Assembly: GCA_038040245.1 (NCBI GenBank)
Contig: JBBPIU010000060.1
Span: 1-19,651 of the forward strand
DNA: 19,651 nt
DNA from: RBG-16-66-20 sp038040245
GTDB taxonomy: Bacteria > Pseudomonadota > Gammaproteobacteria > Burkholderiales > SG8-39
Reading direction: 5' to 3'
Shown here one piece after another: positions 1 to 6,837 of this stretch. Both the position numbers and the translations under genes were made by a program. The notes below the pieces were generated by a model, which made no database searches, was not told where the DNA came from, and worked only from the letters and a program-made list of their open reading frames with translations. Position 1 is the first letter of the stretch. Each line of letters starts with the position of its first letter.

Positions 1-368
1 CGCAGATGATCGCGCGCCGCTCGGGGCGCATCGTCAACCTCGCGTCGATCGCCTCGTGGCAGCCGCATCCCGATCTCTGGTACGGCGTCACCAAGGCCGG
101 GATCGCCAGCATGACAAAGAGCTTCGCGCTGTACCTCGGCAAGCACGGCATCCAGGTGAACGCGGTGGCGCCGGGACCGGTCGACACCGAGCTCCTCAGG
201 AGCGTGGTCGACCCCGCCCGCCGCGAGGCGCTGTTGCAGCAGGTCTATACTGGGCGCGTCGGCAGTCCCGAAGAGATTGCCACGGCGATCTTGTGGCTTT
301 GCACGGCGAGCCCTGCGATCGTGAACGGCTCGATCCTCGATATCAACGACGGTACCTATCCGAGGTAG
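1..368 (+). CDS. SDR-family oxidoreductase, C-terminal part (5' end outside window)
   Basis: This is the C-terminal half of a short-chain dehydrogenase/reductase, a cytosolic NAD(P)-dependent oxidoreductase. The reading frame is open to the left edge (first full codon at base 3), so the ATG at base 6 is an internal methionine. The Rossmann nucleotide-binding half with the TGxxxGxG motif lies upstream of the window. Visible family marks are the catalytic serine strand GRIVNLASIAS, the YxxxK catalytic pair in YGVTK, the following NAVAPGPVDTEL segment and a C-terminal VNGSILDINDG, the usual end of FabG-like SDRs. The substrate cannot be told. A decayed copy of the same C-terminus occurs at 1923-1994, behind the next gene, which suggests that two SDR paralogues once stood here in tandem upstream of the Bug receptor gene. 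Confidence 0.9.
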   Translation, partial: QMIARRSGRIVNLASIASWQPHPDLWYGVTKAGIASMTKSFALYLGKHGIQVNAVAPGPVDTELLRSVVDPARREALLQQVYTGRVGSPEEIATAILWLCTASPAIVNGSILDINDGTYPR

Positions 369-405
369 TACGGCGGCTCTCGCCGGCCAGGAAGGATTTC
401 CCCAG

Positions 406-1920
406 ATGACGCTCGCGACCCTGCTGAACTCGGCGACGCCATGGCTGATGCTGATCGCCCTGGCCGTCACGGGCGGGCTGCTGCGGGCCCGCCCCGACGA
501 GCGCGCCGTATTCCTCAACACCCTGTGGCTCTTTCTGCTCTGTGTCCTCGGCCAGGGCGTCGCCGTGCTGCTCGAGGCGCTGGACTTCACGGGCGGTGCA
601 GCGACGGTCTATCTCATCTTCCGCATCGGCGCCGCCATTGCCTTCATCCGCCTCGCGGGATTCGGCGTCTTCCGGCTGCTGCTGCCGCTCACCGGCCGCC
701 GGCCGCCGCGCATCGTCGAGGACCTCGCGATCATGGTGGTGTACGTGATCTACGGCCTCGCGCAGCTGCGCCTGGCCGGGCTCGACCTTTCGAGCATCGT
801 CACCACCTCGGCAATCCTCACGGCCGTGGTTGCGTTCGCGATGCAGGACACGCTCGGCAACGTCCTCGCCGGACTCGCCATCCAGCTCGACAACTCGGTC
901 CAGGTGGGCGACTGGATCAGGGTGGACGACCTGAGCGGCCGCGTCTGCGACATCCGCTGGCGCTCGACGCTGATCGAGACGCGCAACTGGGAAACGGTGG
1001 TCATCCCCAACAGCATGCTGATGAAATCCCGCGTCGCCATCCTGGGCCGCCGCCAGGGCGCGCCGCTGCAATGGCGCAGGATCCTCAACTTCATGGTCGA
1101 CCCGGGCGTTCCACCCACGCGCGTCATCGCCGTCGTGAACGAAGAGATGCGCGAGGTGGCGGTCGGCAACGTCGCGCGCAATCCGCTGCCGAGCTCGGTG
1201 CTGTACGGCTTCGAGCAGGGCAACCTGCGCTACCAGCTGCGCTATTTCCTCACCGATCTGCTCGAGGACGACCTCACCGACTCCATGGTCCGGGTGCATC
1301 TCTTCGCATCGCTGCAGAGGGCAGGAATCCGTATCGCCGAGGCGCAGCACACCATCCATGCGGTGACGCGCGACGAGGCGCATGCCGAATCGGTGCGCAA
1401 ACGCGAGATGACGCGCCGCCTCGAAATGCTGCGCGGCGTCGACCTCCTGTCGGCGCTCTCCGAGGCCGAGATTACCGAACTCGCGGAGCGGCTCGAGTAC
1501 GCGCCGTTTGCGCGCGACGACATTATCACCAAGCAGGGCAATCCCGCGCACTGGCTGTACATCGTGGCGTTCGGCGAAGCCGAAGTGCGGTACCAGCCCG
1601 ACGGCGGCTCGCCGCGGCCCATTGGAACCGTGCGCGCGGGCCAGTTCTTCGGCGAAATGGCGCTGCTCACCGGAGATGCGCGGGCGGCGACCGTCGTCGC
1701 CAAAACCGACGTCGAGTGCTACCGGCTCGACCGGACGTCGTTCCAGACGCTGCTGCTGGCCCGCCCCGAGATCGCGGAGGAGATGAGCCGCGTGGTGGGG
1801 TCCCGCCGGGGCGATCTGGAGCGGGCGCGCGACGCATTCGCCGTTCCCGCCGGCACCGGCGCCGAGGCGCCGCCGGACCTGCTGAACCGGATCAGGAGAT
1901 TTTTCGGGCTCAGAACCTGA
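406..1920 (+). CDS. MscS-family mechanosensitive channel with C-terminal cyclic-nucleotide-binding domain
   Basis: A 504-residue inner-membrane channel of the MscS superfamily fused to a cNMP-binding domain, the architecture described as bacterial cyclic-nucleotide-gated (bCNG) channels. Hydrophobic segments lie at about residues 10-28, 37-58, 65-92 and 107-127. The pore-lining helix and start of the MscS beta domain follow at about 130-170, with the family stretch AFAMQDTLGNVLAGLAIQL and then VQVGDWIRV. A cytosolic MscS region runs to about 330. The cNMP domain covers about 345-470 and has a phosphate-binding cassette FGEMALLTGDARAATV, with Glu417 and Arg426 placed to contact ribose and phosphate, so ligand binding looks possible. 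The ATG at 406 has a good ribosome binding site (AGGAAGGA, 389-396). The function is unrelated to the flanking catabolic genes, and SDR-derived sequence lies on both sides, suggesting insertion between two SDR genes. Confidence 0.93.
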   Translation: MTLATLLNSATPWLMLIALAVTGGLLRARPDERAVFLNTLWLFLLCVLGQGVAVLLEALDFTGGAATVYLIFRIGAAIAFIRLAGFGVFRLLLPLTGRRPPRIVEDLAIMVVYVIYGLAQLRLAGLDLSSIVTTSAILTAVVAFAMQDTLGNVLAGLAIQLDNSVQVGDWIRVDDLSGRVCDIRWRSTLIETRNWETVVIPNSMLMKSRVAILGRRQGAPLQWRRILNFMVDPGVPPTRVIAVVNEEMREVAVGNVARNPLPSSVLYGFEQGNLRYQLRYFLTDLLEDDLTDSMVRVHLFASLQRAGIRIAEAQHTIHAVTRDEAHAESVRKREMTRRLEMLRGVDLLSALSEAEITELAERLEYAPFARDDIITKQGNPAHWLYIVAFGEAEVRYQPDGGSPRPIGTVRAGQFFGEMALLTGDARAATVVAKTDVECYRLDRTSFQTLLLARPEIAEEMSRVVGSRRGDLERARDAFAVPAGTGAEAPPDLLNRIRRFFGLRT

Positions 1921-1922
1921 GA

Positions 1923-1994
1923 CTCGGAACCTCTTGCCCCGAGTACGTGAACGGGACTACGCTGGACGTGAACAACGGTTCGTATCCCAGGTAG
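1923..1994 (+). pseudogene. Remnant of the 3' end of a second SDR gene
   Basis: Directly after the channel gene's TGA, and in another frame, about 24 codons read as an SDR C-terminus: YVNGTTLDVNNGSYPR then TAG. The intact SDR at the left edge ends IVNGSILDINDGTYPR then TAG. Over the last 17 codons I count 36 of 51 identical bases, so this is a diverged paralogue and not a fresh duplication. The rest of that gene is missing. The TAG and the following bases form the AGGAGG ribosome binding site (1993-1998) of the next gene, which may be why this tail was retained. Chance similarity is the alternative, but the co-linear match including the stop codon makes that unlikely. Confidence 0.65.
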
Positions 1995-2004
1995 GAGGGT
2001 TTTC

Positions 2005-2958
2005 ATGTTTCGAATTGCATTTCTTGCCCTGTTTCTGGCAACCAGCGCCGTTGCCCAGGACTGGCCGTCAAAACAGATCCACCTCGTGGTGCCATTCTCG
2101 GCGGGCGGATTTGCCGACAGTTCGGCGCGCGCGATCAGCGAGCGGCTGAGCGCCCGCCTCGGCCAGCCCGTGGTGATCGAGAACCGGGTCGGCGCCGGCG
2201 GCAATATCGGAGCGGAGGCCGTGGCGAAGGCGGCTCCGGACGGCCACACGCTGCTGCTCGGCTTCGACGGCGCCATGGTGATCAATCCGCATGTTTACGC
2301 GCGGATGCCTGTCGACACCTTGCGCGACTTCGCGCCGGTAACCAAGCTCGGCGATGCGGCGGTGATCGTCGTTGCGCACCCTTCGGTTCAGGCCAAGGAC
2401 CTGCGCGAGCTGATCGCGCTCGCCAAGGCGAAGCCGGGCGTGTTTTCCTACGGCACCTCGGGCACCGGCGGCACGCCGCACCTGGTCGGGGAAATGGTCA
2501 ACCAGCGCGCGGGCACCGACTTCCTTCACATCCCGTACAAGGGCGGCAGCCAGGCGGTCGCCGACGCCGTCGGCGGCCAGATTCCGCTGGTTTTCACGGC
2601 GATCGCCAGCGCCCACCAGTTCCTCAGGAGCGGCAAGCTGAAGGCGCTGGGCATCACCAGCACGGCGCGCGCTCCGTCGATGCCCGAGGTGCCCACCTTC
2701 ATCGAGAGCGGGCTGGCCAATTTCGTCGTCAATTCCTGGATCGGTGTCTTCGCCCCCGCGAAGACGCCGCGGCCGATCGTGCAGCGGCTGCAGCGCGAGA
2801 TCGCCGCAGTGCTCAAGGAACCCGCCGTAAGGGAACGCTTTGCCGTGCTCGGCATCGAGCCGGTCGGCAATTCGCCCGAGGAGTACGAGGCCCAGGTGCG
2901 CGCCGATTTCGCGCTCTGGGAAGGGGTCGTGAAGAAAGCGAAAATCCGGATCGAATGA
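2005..2958 (+). CDS. Bug/TctC-family periplasmic solute-binding protein
   Basis: A 317-residue periplasmic receptor of the Bordetella uptake gene (Bug) family, the TctC component of tripartite tricarboxylate transporters. A signal peptide occupies about residues 1-20 (hydrophobic core after MFRI, cleavage near AVAQ). The mature protein begins with the family opening DWPSKQIHLVVPFSAGG and carries the other typical blocks: VVIENRVGAGGNIGAEAVAKA, FSYGTSGTGGTPHL, HIPYKGGSQAVADAVGGQI and the C-terminal GIEPVGNSPEEY. Members bind carboxylates and similar small molecules; the ligand cannot be read from sequence. AGGAGG sits 6 bases before the ATG. Its stop overlaps the start of the lyase gene (ATGATG at 2955-2960), so receptor and enzyme are probably co-translated. 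No TctA/TctB membrane genes are in the window, as is common for orphan Bug receptors. Confidence 0.95.
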   Translation: MFRIAFLALFLATSAVAQDWPSKQIHLVVPFSAGGFADSSARAISERLSARLGQPVVIENRVGAGGNIGAEAVAKAAPDGHTLLLGFDGAMVINPHVYARMPVDTLRDFAPVTKLGDAAVIVVAHPSVQAKDLRELIALAKAKPGVFSYGTSGTGGTPHLVGEMVNQRAGTDFLHIPYKGGSQAVADAVGGQIPLVFTAIASAHQFLRSGKLKALGITSTARAPSMPEVPTFIESGLANFVVNSWIGVFAPAKTPRPIVQRLQREIAAVLKEPAVRERFAVLGIEPVGNSPEEYEAQVRADFALWEGVVKKAKIRIE

Positions 2959-3827
2959 TGGCTCCGAACCTCAAGGCCCTGCTCGCCGCCGGCGATTTCA
3001 TCGTCGCGCCCGGGGTGTTCGAGATGCTGTCGGCGAAAATCGCCGACGGCCTGGGCTTCAAGGCGCTGTACATGACCGGCTACGGCATCTCGGCCTCGCA
3101 CCTCGGCCTGGCGGACGCGGGCCTGGTGACTTACCGCGACATGGTGGAGCGCGCGCGCACCATCGCCCAGGGAACCAGAACGCCGCTGATCGCCGATGCC
3201 GACACCGGCTTCGGTGGCCTGCTGAACGTGCGCGAAACGGTGCGCGGCTACGAAGCCGCGGGCGTGCAGGCGATCCAGATCGAGGACCAGGAAATTCCCA
3301 AGAAGTGCGGCCACACCCCGAACCGGCGCGTGGTGCCACTGGAAGATGCGGTGAAGCGCATCGAGGTCGCGGTCGAGTCGCGCCGCAGCCCGGATTTCCT
3401 CATCATCGCGCGCACCGATGCGCGCACCGGGCTCGGCATGGACGAAGCGATCCGCCGCGCCAAGGCCTTCGCCAAAGCCGGCGCCGACATCCTGTTCGTC
3501 GAGGCGCCGGAGTCGGAGGAAGAGTTCAAGCGCGTCGGCGGCGAGCTTGCCGGCAGCGCGAAGCTGCTCGCCAACATGGTGCCGACGGGAAAATCGCCGG
3601 TGGTGGCCGCGGAAAAGCTCCAGGCTTTCGGGTTTTCGATCGCGATCTATCCGAGCGCGGGCATGGGACCGGTCTGTTCTGCGCTTCATTCTTCTTTTGA
3701 ATTTCTTTTGAAGAACGGAAGCACCGAAAGCTCCCCGGTGCCCGCCTACGACATGAAACAGCTGCACCAACTTGTCGGCTTCCCGGAGGTCTGGGAATTC
3801 GAGCGCAAACACGTGGAGACGAAATGA
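2955..3827 (+). CDS. Isocitrate lyase/PEP mutase superfamily C-C lyase (methylisocitrate or 2,3-dimethylmalate lyase type)
   Basis: A 290-residue cytosolic (beta/alpha)8-barrel enzyme of the ICL/PEPM superfamily. The metal-binding DADTGFGG is at residues 81-88, the E-D pair at 110-111, and the lyase signature KKCGH at 116-120 with catalytic Cys118. That cysteine separates true lyases from PEP mutases and oxaloacetate hydrolases. Length and motifs fit 2-methylisocitrate lyase and 2,3-dimethylmalate lyase, which release pyruvate from a branched malate-like acid. The gene overlaps the receptor gene upstream and the LeuC-like gene downstream (ATGA at 3824-3827), arguing that it cleaves the product of the LeuCD-like enzyme. 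The start may be ATG 2955 or the adjacent ATG 2958. Bases about 3686-3722 form an AT-rich patch encoding SSFEFLLKNGS. The exact substrate is inference. Confidence 0.9.
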   Translation: MMAPNLKALLAAGDFIVAPGVFEMLSAKIADGLGFKALYMTGYGISASHLGLADAGLVTYRDMVERARTIAQGTRTPLIADADTGFGGLLNVRETVRGYEAAGVQAIQIEDQEIPKKCGHTPNRRVVPLEDAVKRIEVAVESRRSPDFLIIARTDARTGLGMDEAIRRAKAFAKAGADILFVEAPESEEEFKRVGGELAGSAKLLANMVPTGKSPVVAAEKLQAFGFSIAIYPSAGMGPVCSALHSSFEFLLKNGSTESSPVPAYDMKQLHQLVGFPEVWEFERKHVETK

Positions 3828-5197
3828 CCGCAAAGACCATGTTCGACAAAATCTGGGACCAGCACGTGGTCGAGGACCTGGGCGACGGCGTGCAGCTGCT
3901 GCACGTCGACCGCCACCTGATGCACGAGCTCTCCGGCCACCGCGGCCAGCTGGAACTGAACAAGCGCGGCATCGGGATGCGCAACCCCGAGCTCACCATC
4001 GGCTCGATGGACCACGTGGTCTCGACCGCGCCGGGCGCCAAGGGCGGCAACGCGCCCTGGGCCGATAACATGATCGAAATCTTCCGCAGCGAGAGCAGGC
4101 AAGCGGGCGTGAAGGTCTACGACATCGGCCAGGACGGCCAGGGCATCGTGCACGTGGTGGGGCCGGAGCTCGGCTTCACGCTGCCGGGCGTGACGCTGCT
4201 GTGCGGCGACAGCCACACCTGCACCCACGGCGCGCTGGGCGCGCTCGCCTGGGGCATCGGCACCAGCGAGCTCACGCACGTGCTCGCCACGCAGACCATC
4301 GTGCAGCAGAGGCCGAAAACCATGCGCGCGCGCTTCGAGGGCAAACCGGGACGCGCAATCACCGCCAAAGACATGATCCTCGCGCTGATCGGCAAGATCG
4401 GCACCGCAGGCGGCGTCGGCTACGCGGTGGAATACGCGGGCGAGGCGATCCGCGGTCTCGAGATGGAAGGACGCCTGACGGTGTGCAACCTGTCGATCGA
4501 ACTGGGCGCCAAGGTCGGCATGATCGCGCCCGACCAGAAAACCTACGATTACCTCAAAGGCCGGCGCCACGCACCCTCGGGCGCGCTGTGGACGCAGGCG
4601 GTCGAGCACTGGAAGACGCTGCCGAGCGATGCCGGCGCGAAGTTCGACATCGAGCACAGTATCGACTGCGCCATGCTCGCGCCGCAGATCACCTGGGGCA
4701 CCAGCCCGGAGGACGTGATCGGCGTCGACGGCACGATCCCCGGCGACAAGCCCGAGGCGCTTGCCTACATGGGCCTGACCTCCGGCAGGCCGATCGCCGG
4801 CACGAAAATCGACCGGGTATTCATCGGTTCCTGCACCAACTCCCGGCTACCCGACCTGCGCGCCGCCGCCGAGATCGTGCGCGGGCGCAAGGCGGCGCAG
4901 CACGTGAAAGCGTGGGTGGTGCCCGGCTCCTGGCGCATCAAGCAGGACGCCGAGGCCGAGGGCCTGCACCAGGTGTTCCTCGACGCCGGCTTCGAATGGC
5001 GCGAAGCAGGCTGCTCGATGTGCGTGGGCGCGAACGGCGAACTGGTCGAGCCGCTCGCGCGCTGCGTTTCGACCTCGAACCGCAATTTCGTCGGCCGCCA
5101 GGGCCCGCAGGCGCGCACGCACCTCGCCAGCCCCGCGATGGCCGCCGCCGCCGCGATCGCGGGAGAAATTGTGGATGTACGATTGTTCTCGCACTGA
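3824..5197 (+). CDS. LeuC-like (aconitase superfamily) hydratase/isomerase large subunit
   Basis: A 457-residue large subunit of an isopropylmalate-isomerase-type [4Fe-4S] hydro-lyase, close in length to E. coli LeuC. The cluster ligands are present: Cys337 in GSCTNSR and Cys397 and Cys400 in AGCSMC. Other family blocks are GDSHTCTHGALGALAWGIGTSE, NLSIELGAKVGMIAPD and CVSTSNRNFVGRQG. The usual VPGSGxVK loop is VPGSWRIK here and the usual MCLxMN is MCVGAN, both changes near the active-site side. The gene overlaps the lyase gene by ATGA and is followed by its small subunit after 30 bases. The setting (Bug receptor, C-C lyase, CoA-transferase, no leuB or leuA) speaks for a catabolic hydratase for a maleate- or citrate-like acid and against leucine synthesis. 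The family call is firm; the substrate is inference. Confidence 0.92.
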   Translation: MTAKTMFDKIWDQHVVEDLGDGVQLLHVDRHLMHELSGHRGQLELNKRGIGMRNPELTIGSMDHVVSTAPGAKGGNAPWADNMIEIFRSESRQAGVKVYDIGQDGQGIVHVVGPELGFTLPGVTLLCGDSHTCTHGALGALAWGIGTSELTHVLATQTIVQQRPKTMRARFEGKPGRAITAKDMILALIGKIGTAGGVGYAVEYAGEAIRGLEMEGRLTVCNLSIELGAKVGMIAPDQKTYDYLKGRRHAPSGALWTQAVEHWKTLPSDAGAKFDIEHSIDCAMLAPQITWGTSPEDVIGVDGTIPGDKPEALAYMGLTSGRPIAGTKIDRVFIGSCTNSRLPDLRAAAEIVRGRKAAQHVKAWVVPGSWRIKQDAEAEGLHQVFLDAGFEWREAGCSMCVGANGELVEPLARCVSTSNRNFVGRQGPQARTHLASPAMAAAAAIAGEIVDVRLFSH

Positions 5198-5227
5198 GTA
5201 TTTTTTCTTGAATCGAAAACCAAAAAC

Positions 5228-5827
5228 TTGAACAAATTCACAATCCTCACCGCCGTCGCGGCGCCGTACCTGAAAAAGAACGTCGACACCGACTTCATCA
5301 TCCGCGTGGAGCGCTGCACCGGCACCCCCAGGGAGCAACTCGGCAACTACGCCTTCGAAATGGCGCGCTTCCTGCCCGGCGGCGCCGAGAACCCGGAGTT
5401 CGTGCTGAACCAGCCGCGCTACCGCAACGCGAAGATCATGCTGTGCGGCGAATTCTTCGGCACCGGCAGCTCGCGCGAAATGGCGGTCTGGGCGATCGCC
5501 GGCATGGGCGTGCGCTGCCTGATCGCGCCCTCCTACGGCCAGATTTTCTTCAGCAACTGCTTCCAGAACGGCATGCTGCCGATCACCCTGCCCGCGACAA
5601 CCGTGGATGCGCTGGCAAAGGAAGCCGCATCGCCGGACGCGAAGCCCTTCACGGTGGATCTGGAGCAGCAGACCATCAACGGCACGGTGCGCTTCGAAAT
5701 CGCGCCGCGCCACAGGAAAATGCTGCTCGAAGGCCTGGATGAGATCGGCCTGACGCTCGCGCTGGAACCGAAAATCGCCGCCTTCCAGGCCGCCGACCGC
5801 GCGCGCCGGCCGTGGATTTACCCGTGA
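5228..5827 (+). CDS. LeuD-like (aconitase superfamily) hydratase small subunit
   Basis: A 199-residue swivel-domain partner of the preceding LeuC-like protein. The N-terminus reads FTILTAVAAPYLKKNVDTDFII, matching the LeuD opening, and the FGTGSSRE loop at residues 77-84 is the domain hallmark. Two departures stand out. The residue after SSRE is Met85 where LeuD and aconitase have His (GCGSSREHAPWA), and the specificity loop after NVDTD reads RVERCTGTPREQLGN, unlike the leucine-pathway loop. The only start that keeps the N-terminal motif is TTG at 5228. No Shine-Dalgarno sequence precedes it; the 30-base AT-rich spacer after the large-subunit stop contains none. Translation may depend on re-initiation from the upstream gene. 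Together the two subunits probably hydrate or isomerise a branched dicarboxylate. Confidence 0.9.
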   Translation: MNKFTILTAVAAPYLKKNVDTDFIIRVERCTGTPREQLGNYAFEMARFLPGGAENPEFVLNQPRYRNAKIMLCGEFFGTGSSREMAVWAIAGMGVRCLIAPSYGQIFFSNCFQNGMLPITLPATTVDALAKEAASPDAKPFTVDLEQQTINGTVRFEIAPRHRKMLLEGLDEIGLTLALEPKIAAFQAADRARRPWIYP

Positions 5828-5839
5828 ATTGACGTAGCC

Positions 5840-6820
5840 ATGAAGCGCCGTGCTTTCGTCGCTTTCGGTGGTACGGTGCTTGCCGCCCCGCGTGCGCTTC
5901 TCGCGCAACCTGCCAAGCGCGTGTACCGGATCGCAACCCTCGACGCCGCCGTGGAAAGCGCGCGCCTTCAATCGTGGCAGCGCTTTCGCAAGCGCCTCGG
6001 GGAATTTGGACTCCTCGAAGGCAAGAATGTCATCTACGAGGCCCGCTACGCCCGCGGCGACAGCAAGAGGCTGCCTTCACTCGCCGCCGAACTGGTGGCG
6101 CTCAAGCCCGACATTATCGTGACCGCGAGCACGCCTGCGGCGAGCGCCGCGATGAAGGCGACCTCGAGCATCCCTGTCGTCTTCATCGGCTCCGGGGATC
6201 CGGTTGGCGCAGGGCTGGTCGGGAGCCTTGCCCGTCCCGGCGGCAATGCGACCGGAACCTCGGTCCTGAGTACCGAGATCGCCGGAAAACTGCTCGAGTT
6301 GCTGTGCGAGCTGTCTCCTGGCGCGACGCAGTTCGCCTACCTGGCCGACGCATCGAACAAGGCATCGGTGCTGGCGTTCCGCCGGCTCCAGGCGCACGCG
6401 CGCTCCCTGGGTGTGGCGATCCAGATGCTCGATGGCCGACGGCGGACCGCCCTTGAACGCTCGTTCGGGACGATCAAGCGCGACGGCATCCAGGGCCTCA
6501 TCGTCGGCACAACTGCCCTGCTACTCGAGCATCGCGATCCGATCGTGCAGTTCGCGGCGCGCGAGAAGCTGCCGGCGGTATACGGGCGGCGCGAGTATGT
6601 GACCGCAGGGGGACTTCTCTCCTATGGCGGCGACAACCAGTTCGCGTACGTGCGCGGCGCGGAATACGTGAACCGGATTCTGCACGGTGCCAAGCCCGCG
6701 GAACTGCCCGTCGAGCAGACAAGCGGCGTGCGCATGGTGCTCAACCTGAAGACCGCCCGCGCGCTCGGCATCGTGGTCCCGGCGTCGGTGCGACTGCTCA
6801 CCGACGAGGTGATCGAGTAA
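5840..6820 (+). CDS. ABC_sub_bind-family (PF04392-like) substrate-binding protein
   Basis: A 326-residue exported binding protein of the type annotated 'ABC transporter substrate-binding protein' in beta- and alphaproteobacteria. The N-terminus MKRRAFVAFGGTVLAAPRALLAQ looks like a signal peptide with a twin-arginine-like start; the cleavage position is uncertain. Family blocks include the opening YRIATLD, the block GLLEGKNVIYEARYARGD, LVALKPDIIVTAST, IPVVFIGSGDPVGAGLVGSLARPGGNATG and the end VVLNLKTARALGIVVP adapted here as MVLNLKTARALGIVVPASV. No permease or ATPase gene accompanies it here. It sits 12 bases after the LeuD-like gene and 17 bases before the CoA-transferase gene, so it is most likely part of the same operon and may supply the same or a related substrate. 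The ligand is unknown. Confidence 0.9.
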   Translation: MKRRAFVAFGGTVLAAPRALLAQPAKRVYRIATLDAAVESARLQSWQRFRKRLGEFGLLEGKNVIYEARYARGDSKRLPSLAAELVALKPDIIVTASTPAASAAMKATSSIPVVFIGSGDPVGAGLVGSLARPGGNATGTSVLSTEIAGKLLELLCELSPGATQFAYLADASNKASVLAFRRLQAHARSLGVAIQMLDGRRRTALERSFGTIKRDGIQGLIVGTTALLLEHRDPIVQFAAREKLPAVYGRREYVTAGGLLSYGGDNQFAYVRGAEYVNRILHGAKPAELPVEQTSGVRMVLNLKTARALGIVVPASVRLLTDEVIE

Positions 6821-6837
6821 GGATCGCGAAGGCCCCG

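Noticed and set aside
343..1551. Open frame of about 400 codons on the minus strand across the channel gene
   Set aside because: It is the antisense of a well-supported MscS-family gene, is rich in Arg, His, Ala and Asp as GC-rich shadow frames are, and shows no domain.
2526..3833. Long minus-strand open frame over the receptor and lyase genes
   Set aside because: Antisense to two clear families, spanning their junction, with low-complexity composition.
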